The notes under the pieces: model-generated
Seen by the model: only the letters and a program-made list of their open reading frames with translations
The model's database searches: none
What the model was told of the DNA's origin: nothing
Position numbers and translations under genes: made by a program
From: Granulicella sp.
GTDB taxonomy: Bacteria; Acidobacteriota; Terriglobia; Terriglobales; Acidobacteriaceae
Assembly: GCA_025408425.1 (NCBI GenBank)
Contig: JANXYX010000016.1
Location: 87,435-151,434 of the forward strand
Reading direction: 5' to 3'
Length of the DNA: 64,000 bases
Part shown: positions 17,077 through 27,000 of the stretch, in pieces
Layout of the letters: each line of letters starts with the position of its first letter
How positions within the stretch are numbered: position 1 is the first letter of the stretch

Positions 17077-17207
17077 TAGCCCTCCCCCAGGGCGGCATAG
17101 CCTGAAGCGAAGTTTGCTTCCCCTCTGCCGCCCGCAAGTTTGCCGAGATAGCGACCAAGAGCGCACTCGCAAAACCCTCTCCTAACCAGAGAGAACCAAG
17201 GCAGATT

Positions 17208-17234
17208 GGCCCCTCAATGAGGGGCCGTTTTTTT
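17208..17234 (+). terminator. Rho-independent terminator of the OmpA-like gene
   Basis: GGCCCCTCAATGAGGGGCC forms a 7-9 bp stem and is followed by GTTTTTTT. It ends the monocistronic unit and also sits between it and the convergent kdsA. Confidence 0.9.
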
Positions 17235-17262
17235 AACCTGTCATCTGGATCAGAACCGAAAT

Positions 17263-18078
17263 CTAGCTAACTGCTGCATGCACCGCCAGGAGCTGCTCAA
17301 GAACACCCTGCAACTTGTTCAAGTGCAATGCATTTGCTCCGTCGGATTTCGCCTGCGACGGATTGTCATGTACTTCCAGAAACACGCCATCGACGCCCGC
17401 AGCCACCGCGGCACGTGTTAGCACCGGAATAAACTCCGGCTGGCCGCCACTCACACCATTTCCAGCAGATGGCGTCTGCACCGAGTGCGTGCCATCAAAC
17501 ACCACTGGAGCAAATCCTCGCATGATCGGCAACGATCGCATGTCGACCACCAGATTGTTGTATCCAAAACTCGCCCCCCGCTCGCAAAGCGACACTCGCT
17601 CATTGCCGCTCTCGCGAATCTTCTCCACCGCATGCTTCATGTCCCACGGCGAGACAAACTGACCCTTCTTCACATTGATCGCCCGTCCCGTCTCGGCCGC
17701 AGCGATCAGTAGGTCCGTCTGGCGACACAGAAACGCCGGAATCTGCAGTACATCCACCGCCTCTGCGACCGCCGCACAATCCACCGCTGTATGCACGTCC
17801 GTCAACACCGGCAGACCCGTGCTCTCACCGATAGTCCGCAGAATTCGGCAGCCCTCCACCAGACCCGGCCCGCGGAAGCTCTTGATCGAGGTGCGATTCG
17901 CCTTGTCGTAGCTCGCTTTGAATATGTAAGGAACGCCCAGATCAGAGGTGATCCGCTGAATGGAATCGGCCAGCATACGCGCATGGCTCTCAGACTCCAG
18001 AACACAAGGCCCGGCAATCAAAAAAAGCTTGCCGCGCCCAACTGCCACATTGCCAACTTCGAAATCAAAAGAATTCAT
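17263..18078 (-). CDS. kdsA: 2-dehydro-3-deoxyphosphooctonate aldolase (KDO-8-phosphate synthase)
   Basis: Condenses phosphoenolpyruvate with arabinose-5-phosphate to KDO-8-P for LPS inner core. The 271-aa protein shows LFLIAGPCVLESE, FKASYDKANRTS, SFRGPG, TDVHTAVDC, QIPAFLCRQTDLL, NVKKGQF, FDGTHSVQ and HDNPSQAKSDGAN. The Cys in GPCVLES marks the metal-dependent class, as in Aquifex, and not the metal-free E. coli class, which has Asn there. The ATG at 18078 follows AGGG; an in-frame GTG precedes it. Its presence shows that the host is a diderm making KDO. Confidence 0.97.
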   Translation of the reverse strand: MNSFDFEVGNVAVGRGKLFLIAGPCVLESESHARMLADSIQRITSDLGVPYIFKASYDKANRTSIKSFRGPGLVEGCRILRTIGESTGLPVLTDVHTAVDCAAVAEAVDVLQIPAFLCRQTDLLIAAAETGRAINVKKGQFVSPWDMKHAVEKIRESGNERVSLCERGASFGYNNLVVDMRSLPIMRGFAPVVFDGTHSVQTPSAGNGVSGGQPEFIPVLTRAAVAAGVDGVFLEVHDNPSQAKSDGANALHLNKLQGVLEQLLAVHAAVS

Positions 18079-18136
18079 CACAGCCCTATTTGACCATAGC
18101 GTCCCTGCTTAAGGGCCGGATAGCTGGTGCAACCTG

Positions 18137-18595
18137 CTAGCGCTTCATCGACCGTCCCAGCCCTGCCAGCAGCATCGTCACAAACGATAGCCCTCGGCGG
18201 CTATCCTCGCTGGTCGTCCGCCTCGCGATCTGCCACAGGCTCGGCGGCTCTTCTTCGCGCCTATGCTCTTCCGACGCACTCACGATTACCTTCGAGAGCT
18301 GATCCAGTACTTCAGGGTCCAGCGCAGTCACAATCTTCGCAGCGGCCAGCAGGTTGCGAATGCCGGTGATCCCTTCCGGCTGCTTGGCATACTCGGCAAT
18401 CTTTCCGGTGATGGCGTCCTTCGCGCCAATCAGCCCATGCAGCGCGTCCAGTAGACCCTGGTCGTGCGCGGCCTGCAGCACATCCCAGGCCACCAGCAGG
18501 GCCTCGGCATGCTCTATGGGGGCGGCATCCAGTCGGCGCTGCAACTCAGTCTTCGGATCGACCGGAAGCGGTTTGAATACGAGCGGATCAGCCAT
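18137..18595 (-). CDS. DUF1641 protein, formate dehydrogenase partner (ForE/YjgD-like)
   Basis: A 152-aa protein with the DUF1641 pattern: a helical N-terminus (ALLVAWDVLQAAHDQGLLDALHG), GITGIRNLLAAAKIV, LDQLSKVI and a C-terminal GLSFVTMLLAGLGRS. DUF1641 proteins are encoded next to a particular class of formate dehydrogenase large subunit (Bacillus YjgC/YjgD), where they are reported to link the enzyme to menaquinone at the membrane. The start at 18595 follows GAGGAGTTGTT; the longer frame adds only seven codons. It lies 61 bases downstream of the dehydrogenase gene. Confidence 0.85.
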   Translation of the reverse strand: MADPLVFKPLPVDPKTELQRRLDAAPIEHAEALLVAWDVLQAAHDQGLLDALHGLIGAKDAITGKIAEYAKQPEGITGIRNLLAAAKIVTALDPEVLDQLSKVIVSASEEHRREEEPPSLWQIARRTTSEDSRRGLSFVTMLLAGLGRSMKR

Positions 18596-18656
18596 AACAA
18601 CTCCTCGGAAATACAACTAACTTCAACTGTGTGACTTCACCCATGCGCCGACTTCA

Positions 18657-21600
18657 CTAGACCGTCGTCGAGGTGATCTGTACCAACTTGTCTGAAGCTG
18701 CAGTGCCAGGCACGTGATAGTCGGAGCGGGCCCATTTTCGTTCCACCTCAACCCCCGCCTGTGGTGTGCGGGTACCGTAGCGGAAGTTCTTACGCGGCAG
18801 CGGATTCTTACCCTGCTCCGGCAGCAGAGTCATGCTCACCGCTATCTCCTTGAAGGCCGGTGTATGCGTCTGCCGATCCGTATGGCTACTGGTCAACCTG
18901 TTCACCGGCTCTTCCACCGAGTTCAGCGACATATACAGTTGCTTCCCCTGCACACGATCCGTCACCAGCACTCGTACCTTCACTCGGCCATAAGGAGATG
19001 TGATCTGAACATACCGTCCACTCGTCACTCCCCGCTCGGCAGCAAGCTCTGGAGAAACCTCAATAAATCCATTCGGCGTAATCTCCATGATTCCCGGGGA
19101 CCGATACGTCATGCTGCCTTGTTCAAAGTGCTCCAGCAGTCGGCCATTGTTCAGGTGCAGATCGTACACCGCACTCGTCTCTTCAGAAGAGGCGATGTAC
19201 TCAATCGGGAAGAACCGCGCTTTGCCATCCGGGAAAGGAAACTTCTCCGTAAAAAGCAGCGGTGAATCAGTACCATCCGCCGCCACCGGCCATTGCAGGC
19301 TGTTGAAGCCTTCCAGCCGCTCGTAGCTTACGCCCGCAAACAACGGCGTTACCCGTGCCGCTTCATCCATTACCTCGGACGGATGCTTATACTTCCACTT
19401 CCCACCCATCCTATTGGCGATCAACTGGATGATCTCCCAATCTGCCTTCGAGTCCCCAACCGGCTCCAGTGCCTTGTAGATCCGCTGGATTCGCCGTTCC
19501 GTGCTGGTAAACGTGCCATCCTTCTCCAGCGAAGCCGCCGCCGGCAAAACCACATCCGCATACCGCGCCGTCTCTGAGAAATTGATATCCTGCACAACCA
19601 AAAACTCCACCTTGCGCAGCGCATCTCCGACATGGTTAGCATTCGAATCGGACGTAATCGTATCCTCTCCCTTGATATACATGGCCTTCAGCGAGCCCTC
19701 AAGGATCGCGTCGATCATCTGGTGGTTATCCTTGCCCGTGTTGGTCGGCAGCGTCACCCCCCACTCCGCCTCAAACTTCGCCCGCACTGCCGCGTCATCT
19801 ACCTTCTGGTAGCCGGAGAGCACATTCGGCATCGATCCAAAGTCACTCGCGCCCTGCACATTATTGTGGCCGCGCAACGGATACGCCCCCGCTCCCGGCC
19901 GCATGTAATTACCCGTCAGCAGTAGCAAATTCGAGAGCGCAGTCGCCGTATCAGACCCTCCGCAGTGTTGCGTCACTCCCATTGCAAACAGAATGCAAAC
20001 CCCATCCGCTGCCGCAATTTCATGCGCCACCGCAGTCAACGTACTCACCGGAACCCCGGTGATCTTCTCCGCATACTCCAGCGTGAACGGCTCCAGCGAT
20101 TTCTTGTACTCGTCAAAGTGATTCACCCACTTTTCAACGAAGTCCATCTTCGCCAGCCCGCTATCCAGAATGTACTTCGCCACCGCCGAGAACCACACTG
20201 CATCGGTCGATGGGTTGGGACGGAAGAAGATATCGGCACGCTCAGCCATCTCATGCTTCCGCAAGTCCGCGACGATCAACCGTTGCCCACGGTGCTTGTG
20301 CGACCGTTTCACTCGCGTCGCCAGCACCGGATGGTTCTCTGCCGGATTCGCACCCACAATCAGCACCAGCCCAGCCTGCTCGATATCCGAAATAGATCCT
20401 GAGTCGCCACCATAGCCCACCGTTCGCTGCAGTCCCATCGTCGCCGGGTTCTGGCAGTATCGGGCGCAGTTGTCCACGTTGTTAGTCCCAATCACCGCAC
20501 GCGACAGCTTCTGCATCAAAAAACTCTCTTCATTGGTGCACTTCGAAGACGCAATAAAAGCCAGCGCATCCGGCCCATGCTCTTGCTTGATGCTTTTGAA
20601 TCGCTGCTCAATCACATCCAGCGCCTCATCCCACGTCACCTCGCGGAACGTATCCCCGTCGCGCAACAGCGGCTTCGTCAGTCGATCATCGGAGTTGATG
20701 TGCCCCCACGCAAACTTGCCCTTGATACAGGTCGAAATCCCATTCGCCGGTCCATGCGTCGGTTCGATCTTCAGGATGTGCCGGTCCCGCGTCCACACCT
20801 CGAAGCTGCATCCCACCGCGCAGTACGTGCATACCGTCTTCGTTCGCTTCACCCGCGCATTGCGCATCTCCGCTTCAATCTCGGAGAGCGCTAGGATCGG
20901 CCCATAACCAATCGGCGGCTCAATTCCTTTCACCACCTCAATCATGTCGTCGAGAACCTTCGCCGGAGTATTCGTCAAATATCCCGCATGGCCCAGCATC
21001 GACTTCTCCATCAGCGCGTTGCATGGGCAAACCGTTATGCAGTGTCCGCATGACACGCAACTCGATCCTTCAATCGTCTCACCACCATCCCATAGCACCC
21101 GCGGATGCTCACTCTCCCAGTTGATCGTCAGGGTCTCATTCACCTGCACGTTCTGGCACGCCTCCACGCAGCGGCCGCACAAAATACACTGGTCCGGATC
21201 ATATCGATAAAAGGGGTTCGACATGTCCTTCTCATAAGGCTTCGGCGTGTAAGGCCGCGCCTGATGCTTCACCTCCAACTCCGCAGTCGTGTTGTGGACC
21301 GTGCAGTTCTGGTTGTTGTTATCGCACACCGTGCAGTACAGCATGTGGTTCTTCAGTATCCGGTCGAACGCTTCGCGCTGTGCAATATCGACGGCTTCAC
21401 CCTCCGTCAGCACAGACATTCCACCAGCAACAGCAGTAGCGCAAGCCCGCACCAGCTTTCCATCCACCTGCACCATACATGTATCGCAAGTCTCAATCGG
21501 CCCCATCTGCGCCACGTAGCATACCTGCGGCACCGGCTTCTCCTGCGTCGCCTTGGCATGCCGGTTCAACGCATCGATCAGCAGTTCGCCATCATGTGCA

Positions 21601-21683
21601 GAAATAAGCAGTCCATTCACATTAATCTGCGTGTCCGGAGTAGCGTCTGTCGGCGTGTTCAAGAATGATTTAGTCGGTGCCAT
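18657..21683 (-). CDS. Formate dehydrogenase large subunit, YjgC/ForC type
   Basis: A ~1008-aa molybdopterin oxidoreductase. N-terminal to C-terminal: a 2Fe-2S domain (Cys in QVCYV and CDTCMV), a NuoG-like His/Cys 4Fe-4S segment (NHMLYCTVCDNNNQNC), two 4Fe-4S motifs (CILCGRCVEAC, CVSCGHCITVC), the molybdopterin-domain 4Fe-4S motif (CTYCAVGC) and the catalytic domain. The Mo ligand is Cys410 (ARYCQNP). The residue after it is Gln411, where classical formate dehydrogenases have His; the same YCQ feature is what I recall for YjgC-type enzymes. Start at 21683 assumes AGAGGG as binding site; a Met eight codons upstream is the alternative. Oxidises formate; electron route through the DUF1641 neighbour is inferred. 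Confidence 0.9.
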   Translation of the reverse strand: MAPTKSFLNTPTDATPDTQINVNGLLISAHDGELLIDALNRHAKATQEKPVPQVCYVAQMGPIETCDTCMVQVDGKLVRACATAVAGGMSVLTEGEAVDIAQREAFDRILKNHMLYCTVCDNNNQNCTVHNTTAELEVKHQARPYTPKPYEKDMSNPFYRYDPDQCILCGRCVEACQNVQVNETLTINWESEHPRVLWDGGETIEGSSCVSCGHCITVCPCNALMEKSMLGHAGYLTNTPAKVLDDMIEVVKGIEPPIGYGPILALSEIEAEMRNARVKRTKTVCTYCAVGCSFEVWTRDRHILKIEPTHGPANGISTCIKGKFAWGHINSDDRLTKPLLRDGDTFREVTWDEALDVIEQRFKSIKQEHGPDALAFIASSKCTNEESFLMQKLSRAVIGTNNVDNCARYCQNPATMGLQRTVGYGGDSGSISDIEQAGLVLIVGANPAENHPVLATRVKRSHKHRGQRLIVADLRKHEMAERADIFFRPNPSTDAVWFSAVAKYILDSGLAKMDFVEKWVNHFDEYKKSLEPFTLEYAEKITGVPVSTLTAVAHEIAAADGVCILFAMGVTQHCGGSDTATALSNLLLLTGNYMRPGAGAYPLRGHNNVQGASDFGSMPNVLSGYQKVDDAAVRAKFEAEWGVTLPTNTGKDNHQMIDAILEGSLKAMYIKGEDTITSDSNANHVGDALRKVEFLVVQDINFSETARYADVVLPAAASLEKDGTFTSTERRIQRIYKALEPVGDSKADWEIIQLIANRMGGKWKYKHPSEVMDEAARVTPLFAGVSYERLEGFNSLQWPVAADGTDSPLLFTEKFPFPDGKARFFPIEYIASSEETSAVYDLHLNNGRLLEHFEQGSMTYRSPGIMEITPNGFIEVSPELAAERGVTSGRYVQITSPYGRVKVRVLVTDRVQGKQLYMSLNSVEEPVNRLTSSHTDRQTHTPAFKEIAVSMTLLPEQGKNPLPRKNFRYGTRTPQAGVEVERKWARSDYHVPGTAASDKLVQITSTTV

Positions 21684-21830
21684 AAGCCCTCTGATGCCAC
21701 GAAGCATACCAGACGTTTCCCAGCACTGGTATCAACCTCGATCAATGCTCATTCGGATGCATCAATTTTCCGCCTGGCCAAAATTCCCCTCAGCGAACCT
21801 TGCCGCAACCAGCACTTACTCCCGCACATG

Positions 21831-23303
21831 TCAGACGCCGAACCGCTCCTGCACCAGGCTCAATGCCTCTGCGGATGTCGCTACTGCTCCCTCCAGTTGC
21901 GCATCTTCAGCCGCTTCCAGCATCGCCTTGAACCGTGGCCCCGGCCGATATCCCGCAGCGATCAAATCCCTTCCCGTCAGCAGCAGCTTGGGCCGCATCT
22001 CCTCCACCGGAACGTTTTCAAACCGTTGCCTGGCATACTCATAGAGCCGCAGGTCCCCATGACACGAACTTGCGTCCAGCCAATGCAGTGCAAGGTGCTC
22101 CTCAAACTTCGGCAGCCGCAAAAAACGCTTCAGCGTCGACTCTCGCATCTCCATCACATCGCCAAAACGCATGTGATTCTTCACCAGCGCCAAAATCTGT
22201 GCCGTATCTTCGTTTGAGAACCGCAGCCGTCCCAGAATCTCCTCTGAGACCCTCACCCCCACCTCAACATGCCCATTGAACCGAATCCGATCTCCCGGAA
22301 CCCTCGGATCAGGCGCTCGAAACGTAGCCGGCTTCCCAATGTCGTGCAGCAGCGCCCCCCACGCCAGCGTCGCCGAGCAGCCCGGCCGCAGCTTCTCCAG
22401 CAGCAGCATCGTATGCACCCACACATCCCCCTCCGGATGAAACTGCGGCGGCTGCTCCACCCCGCGCAGCTTCAACGCCTCCGGCAACACCTCCAGCAGC
22501 AGTCCGCTCTCCCGCAGCAGCTCAAACCCCCGCGCCGCTCCACCCTCCGTCAGAATCCGCGTCAGCTCATCCCGAATCCGTTCGCAGCTCACCTGCCCAA
22601 TCTCGCCCGCCAGCTCCTGCATCGCCGCCATCGTCGCGTCGTCAATCGCAAACCCCAGCCGCGCCGCAAACCGCACCGCCCGCAGCATCCGCAGCTTGTC
22701 CTCCGCAAACCGCTCCGCCGCCACCCCAATCGCCCGCACTACCTTGTTGCTCAGGTCCGCCCGGCCACCCACAAAGTCCAGCAGCGCCGCCCCAGCGTCC
22801 CCAGTCTCCTCCAGCTTCACCGGATCAAGCAGCATCCCGTTGATCGTAAAGTCCCGCCGCACCACATCCTCGCGCGCATCCACTGAGAACCGCACCGCAT
22901 CCGGCCGCCGCCCATCGCTGTAAGCCCCGTCATGCCGAAACGTCGCCACCTCCGTAGCAATCTCCACCCCATCCACCCCGTCCAGGCAAACCAGCACCAC
23001 CCCAAAGTGCGCTCCCACCGCCATCGTCTTCGCAAACATCCCCAACACCACATCCGGCGTAGCACTCGTAGCCACGTCGTAGTCCTTCGGAGCCACTCCC
23101 AGCAGCAAATCCCTCACACACCCACCCGCAAAATAAGCCTGATGCCCAGCCGCCCGCAGCACACCCGCAATCGCCCGAGCCGCCTCGTACCTCGCATCGT
23201 CCTTCAATCGCACAGCCACACCCCTCTGTCTCCCACCTCTCACCTCCCGAATCGCTCCCCACAAGCCGACTTCACGGGAGCGATCCGGTTGCGCTGAGAA
23301 CAT
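21831..23303 (-). CDS. cca: CCA-adding enzyme / poly(A) polymerase family nucleotidyltransferase
   Basis: A 490-aa class II tRNA nucleotidyltransferase. The catalytic head has AYFAGGCVRDLLLG, PKDYDVATSA (metal-binding DxD) and VRRDFTINGM. The neck has ERFAEDKLRMLRAVRFAARL. An HD domain follows (ALLHDIGKPAT ... FNGHVEVG), as in E. coli Cca. It restores or adds the 3' CCA of tRNAs, or polyadenylates RNA; sequence alone does not separate the two. The first ~30 residues look unconserved, so the true start could be downstream, for example near VAVRLKDDAR. It is the last gene of no clear operon. Confidence 0.88.
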   Translation of the reverse strand: MFSAQPDRSREVGLWGAIREVRGGRQRGVAVRLKDDARYEAARAIAGVLRAAGHQAYFAGGCVRDLLLGVAPKDYDVATSATPDVVLGMFAKTMAVGAHFGVVLVCLDGVDGVEIATEVATFRHDGAYSDGRRPDAVRFSVDAREDVVRRDFTINGMLLDPVKLEETGDAGAALLDFVGGRADLSNKVVRAIGVAAERFAEDKLRMLRAVRFAARLGFAIDDATMAAMQELAGEIGQVSCERIRDELTRILTEGGAARGFELLRESGLLLEVLPEALKLRGVEQPPQFHPEGDVWVHTMLLLEKLRPGCSATLAWGALLHDIGKPATFRAPDPRVPGDRIRFNGHVEVGVRVSEEILGRLRFSNEDTAQILALVKNHMRFGDVMEMRESTLKRFLRLPKFEEHLALHWLDASSCHGDLRLYEYARQRFENVPVEEMRPKLLLTGRDLIAAGYRPGPRFKAMLEAAEDAQLEGAVATSAEALSLVQERFGV

Positions 23304-23373
23304 GGTCTGCTAACCCGTTCATAGAACTTTCGAGGCTTGGTCTTACTCTCAAGCTTCCACACCGGATAGCCAG

Positions 23374-23769
23374 TTAGGATCGATGTGCGAATGCGGCAGA
23401 CGGACCAGCGATAGAATCGGCCTCATTTCCAAGGTCCATGGCTGCGATGAGACCGCTGTTCACGGTGAATACGTGGAGAACCTCGCTATCCGAAAGAACA
23501 TCCCCTTGAAGGCTCTTGACGAGTTGGTGCACCCTGACGCGGGTCTTGCCTCCATCTTCCTCGGTCATCGCAAGCGGTTCGACATACGGATCGAACTCAC
23601 CCCATTGTCGAGTCCAGTAGGCGCGGATCTCTTCCTTTCCGACGACCTTGCCACCCTCCGAAGCCTTGGGCCAGCTCACGTCCTGCGTCATCAGTGCTAA
23701 TGCACCGTCGATGTCCCGCTTGTTGAATGCGGAGTACGCCTGCTCAATAAGGGTCTTAGTGTCTGCCAT
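23374..23769 (-). CDS. SnoaL-like / NTF2-fold protein
   Basis: A 131-aa protein of the SnoaL/NTF2-like fold: LIEQAYSAFNKRDIDGALALM, DVSWPKAS, KEEIRAYWTRQWGEF and a C-terminal strand set with VHQLVKSLQG and LHVFTVNSGLI. Such proteins are small cyclases, isomerases or ligand-binding proteins; nothing here fixes the substrate. The ATG is preceded by AGGAGGATGA, a strong ribosome binding site. It lies 70 bases upstream of cca on the same strand. Confidence 0.8.
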   Translation of the reverse strand: MADTKTLIEQAYSAFNKRDIDGALALMTQDVSWPKASEGGKVVGKEEIRAYWTRQWGEFDPYVEPLAMTEEDGGKTRVRVHQLVKSLQGDVLSDSEVLHVFTVNSGLIAAMDLGNEADSIAGPSAAFAHRS

Positions 23770-24028
23770 TCATCCTCCTACAACGCTTGCCATGCACACG
23801 GTTCTCGTTATCCGGCCAGCCCACATTATCGCTGACGAGTTTCAGCAAAAGGAAGGGCGAAGCGGCACCGTGTTCATCCTATTTCTGCCCTTCGACCACA
23901 AGCCAATTTGTGAGGACTGATCCAAATTGAGGGTAACTTCCGGTTTGCCGACAACGCGCCCGGACCTGCCAACGAACGCATTGGCCTGTAAGCATCCACT
24001 CAGCCGGTTAATGCCAATACACGAGTCC

Positions 24029-25282
24029 TTAATGCTTTACTTCTTGCGTCTTCGTTGACGATGACTCAGTCTCCACTTGCTTGGTCACTTCAAGCACAGT
24101 AATCGACGTCTCCTGGTTGCTCGGGACAAGCTCCAGCCCCAGAGTCCCTTTGAGGACGGCATTCAGGCTATCAACGTCTCCCCTGCCAACTTCGAATCGT
24201 GCATCATACGTGCCGTCGATGCCTGTCTCGTTCAATACGGGGTTCTCCAGCCCGGTAGCCAACACATAGCTCAGATCGTCCATCGTTCCGTTCATCAGAA
24301 TGAATTTGCCATGCCAGTAGCCTCGCTTCACCGCATGTGTCGAAGCCGATGGACTTAGTAATTTCTTACTCGCATCGGTGGCCCGGAGAACATACGCAGG
24401 TTTGGTCAGGGTCCTTGGCTGGATCTGCACATGCAAAGCAGCGAGGACGGCTTGCTGGACAACCGAATCGATCACAGCTTGGCGTACATCAACCGAATTC
24501 ACGCGGACATCGTAGCGTCCTTCTGGCAGCGGGTCCTTCAGAACATAGCGATCTCCAAATACGTTGAAAACGTCCGTCATAAGGCTATCGGCGTCCTCTC
24601 CCAGCAAGTCCGTTCCGGTTGGCGGATGTTTGGCCAGAACCGGCTTCGCATTGGGCGAAGCTTTTCTGACCGACACAGCAAACAGAGGGCGTTCGGCACT
24701 CGGCGTCGGTGGAACGCTCACTTCTGTAATCTCCGACAACGGCTTGAATGCTACGTTTTTTCCTTCTGACACTGCCTGCAGATCGGCGGCGCTCACCGAA
24801 TCAATCTCTGTGACCGCGACAATCTTTCCGTTACCACCGACAATGACGGTGGTCGGCCTTGATTCAACTCCATACAGACCAAAGACGCCGCCTGAAGCAT
24901 CGACGCCAACCCAACCAGACATCTTCTTCTTGGTCAAAAAAGTTTGCACGGCCTTCAGGTCCTCATCATCGATGGAGATGAACTGGAATTTCGCCGGATC
25001 GAGCGACTCCACAAGCTGATTGAGATGCGGAAGGCTCGCCACACACGGAGAACACCACGTGGCCCAGAACTCCAGAACCACAACCTTACCCTTGAGACTT
25101 GCCCAGTCTGCTCTGGCTCCTAAAGGGGCTTGCAGCAATTTCAGGGTATCCAAAGGAGGGGCAGGCGTGCCCTTTTGTGGATGCGCCCATAACGGAGCCG
25201 TTCCAAGCAAGACCAGAGCAAGAGTGATCAGCCTACCTCGCAAAGCTATGCCAATGTGCATGCGCTCAAATATCCGCTGCAT
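24029..25282 (-). CDS. Thioredoxin-like (TlpA) protein fused to a DUF3738 domain
   Basis: A 417-aa secreted protein with start at 25282 after GGAGGAGTAGAG; a longer frame exists but lacks support. A signal peptide (RLITLALVLLGTAPLWA) is followed by a TlpA/ResA-type thioredoxin domain (VVLEFWATWCSPCVASLPHL, CxxC redox pair; SRPTTVIVG). From about residue 195 it continues into the soil-associated DUF3738 (TIGR03435) region with FAVSVRKASPN and FILMNGTMDDLSYVLATG, VLNETGIDGTYDARF. DUF3738 is strongly expanded in Acidobacteriota; its role is unknown. The thioredoxin part predicts periplasmic disulphide reduction or isomerisation. Confidence 0.85.
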   Translation of the reverse strand: MQRIFERMHIGIALRGRLITLALVLLGTAPLWAHPQKGTPAPPLDTLKLLQAPLGARADWASLKGKVVVLEFWATWCSPCVASLPHLNQLVESLDPAKFQFISIDDEDLKAVQTFLTKKKMSGWVGVDASGGVFGLYGVESRPTTVIVGGNGKIVAVTEIDSVSAADLQAVSEGKNVAFKPLSEITEVSVPPTPSAERPLFAVSVRKASPNAKPVLAKHPPTGTDLLGEDADSLMTDVFNVFGDRYVLKDPLPEGRYDVRVNSVDVRQAVIDSVVQQAVLAALHVQIQPRTLTKPAYVLRATDASKKLLSPSASTHAVKRGYWHGKFILMNGTMDDLSYVLATGLENPVLNETGIDGTYDARFEVGRGDVDSLNAVLKGTLGLELVPSNQETSITVLEVTKQVETESSSTKTQEVKH

Positions 25283-25663
25283 CTCTACTCCTCCAAACGA
25301 ATTGCACAACCGCGTAGCATCAGAATCAGCAACAGGAAAGCCACAAGCGCAAGACATCCGGCGCGGGACGTTTCTCTGGCGTTACCTAGCGTAGCATTCG
25401 TCATAGGAGGCGTTAAGTGTTTTTGAACATAGGAACTCTTCCCTATCTACGCGCCTTATTCCGAGTCTGCAACAACGCGGAAGCAGTTCGATCAAGACCG
25501 CCGCACCTTGACACGCCTGATAAAATTAAAGCCAAGCAATGAGTGTGAGTCCGGCCACCGCGCCGGACTTTTGACGTTAAAACAGAGCCGGTTAGTCCAG
25601 ACCTAAAGTCTCTCGATAGAAGACTTTGACACATAAACGGGGGAGGGAGGGGGTACCCCAGGC
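25283..25663. other. Divergent intergenic region with a GC-rich hairpin
   Basis: 381 bases between the thioredoxin-DUF3738 gene and tsaD. It contains TTGACA at 25508-25513 without a convincing -10 box and an 8-bp hairpin AGTCCGGC/GCCGGACT (25548-25569) followed by TTTT. No tRNA cloverleaf or supported reading frame was found; the 63-codon open frame on the minus strand has no family likeness. Confidence 0.4.
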
Positions 25664-26899
25664 ATGATCGAAAACAGCCTCATCCTCGGCATCGAATCCT
25701 CCTGCGACGAGACCGCCGCCGCCGTCGTCCGCGCCGGCAGCCACCCGCTCTCCAACGTCGTCGCCTCCCAAATGGCCCTCCACGCCAACTACGGCGGAGT
25801 AGTCCCCGAACTCGCCTCCCGCGAGCACCTCCGCAATATCGTCCTCGTCGTCCGCGAAGCCCTCACCCGCGCCAGCGCCGCAGCCGGACATCCAGTCACA
25901 TTCGCCGACCTCGACGCCATCGCCGTCACCGAAGGTCCCGGCCTCGCAGGAGCGCTCCTCGTCGGCATCACCTACGCCAAAGCCCTCGCCTACGGCCTCG
26001 ATAAGCCCCTCATCGCTGTCAACCACCTCGAAGGCCATATCCACGCCGTCCTCATGGAAGCACGCGAAGCCTCCGCAACCCCCATGGAACTCCCCCTCCT
26101 CGCCCTAGTAGTCTCCGGCGGCCATACCCATCTCTATCTCGCCCAGCACCCACACCAGCAGCAGGGAAGCGCCCTCCCCGATCAAACCGCAGCCCCCTGG
26201 CGCTACCGCAACGTAGGCCGTACCGTAGACGACGCCGCCGGCGAAGCCTACGACAAAGTCGCCAAGCTCCTCGGCCTCGGCTACCCCGGAGGCCCTTGGA
26301 TCGACGTCCTCGCCCCCCACGGCAACCCTCGCGCCGTACCCTTCAACTTCGCCCAGATCAAGCCCCGTCCCCACCGCGAAGGCATCTCCCTCCCCAACAA
26401 AAAATCCCCCACCGAACCCCGGGAAGGGAACACCACCTTTGACTTCTCCTTCAGCGGCATCAAGACCGCTGTCCTCCGCTACACCCAGACCCACCAAATG
26501 GCCGAAGCCATCGAAGCCCGCCGCCGAGCCTTCGCCGCCAACCCCACCCTCAAGCCCTCGTCCCCCGAGTCCGTCGCCCTCTGCGATCCCCAGACCCTCG
26601 ATCTCATCGCTTCCTTCCAGTACGCCGTCGTCGGCAACCTCCTCCGCCAGACCTTCGCTGCAGCCGAAGCCTTCGGAGCCCACGGCCTCGTAGTCTCCGG
26701 CGGAGTCTCCGCCAACTCCGAACTCCGCCGCCGCTTCCAGGCCGAAGCCGACCGCCGCGGCCTTCCGGTAGCCTTCCCATCCCTTGCCCTCTCCACCGAC
26801 AACGCCGCCATGATCGCTGCCGCCGCCTGGCCCAAGTTCCTCTCCCGCTCCTTCGCCCCCGAAGACCTCAGCGCCACCCCCCAACTCCGCCTCGGCTAA
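25664..26899 (+). CDS. tsaD: tRNA N6-adenosine threonylcarbamoyltransferase TsaD
   Basis: A 411-aa enzyme transferring the threonylcarbamoyl group to A37 of ANN-reading tRNAs, as part of the TsaBDE complex. Motifs: [49 protein letters not shown] (metal ligands His-x3-His), [45 protein letters not shown] and STDNAAMI. It is longer than E. coli TsaD (~337 aa) because of insertions, for example around [13 protein letters not shown] and after [10 protein letters not shown]. cysS follows 101 bases downstream on the same strand. Confidence 0.97.
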   Translation: MIENSLILGIESSCDETAAAVVRAGSHPLSNVVASQMALHANYGGVVPELASREHLRNIVLVVREALTRASAAAGHPVTFADLDAIAVTEGPGLAGALLVGITYAKALAYGLDKPLIAVNHLEGHIHAVLMEAREASATPMELPLLALVVSGGHTHLYLAQHPHQQQGSALPDQTAAPWRYRNVGRTVDDAAGEAYDKVAKLLGLGYPGGPWIDVLAPHGNPRAVPFNFAQIKPRPHREGISLPNKKSPTEPREGNTTFDFSFSGIKTAVLRYTQTHQMAEAIEARRRAFAANPTLKPSSPESVALCDPQTLDLIASFQYAVVGNLLRQTFAAAEAFGAHGLVVSGGVSANSELRRRFQAEADRRGLPVAFPSLALSTDNAAMIAAAAWPKFLSRSFAPEDLSATPQLRLG

Positions 26900-27000
26900 C
26901 TTCCTCGCACATCAGCTAAAATCACTAAAGGAAATCAAGTGAGAGCGTCTGCACCGCGCCACGCGCCCGGCTGCGGCAGGGATACAACGCAGTGGCAACG

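Noticed and set aside
25440..25530. Possible tRNA (GTTCGATC sequence near 25486)
   Set aside because: No matching T-stem, acceptor stem or anticodon arm could be built around it.
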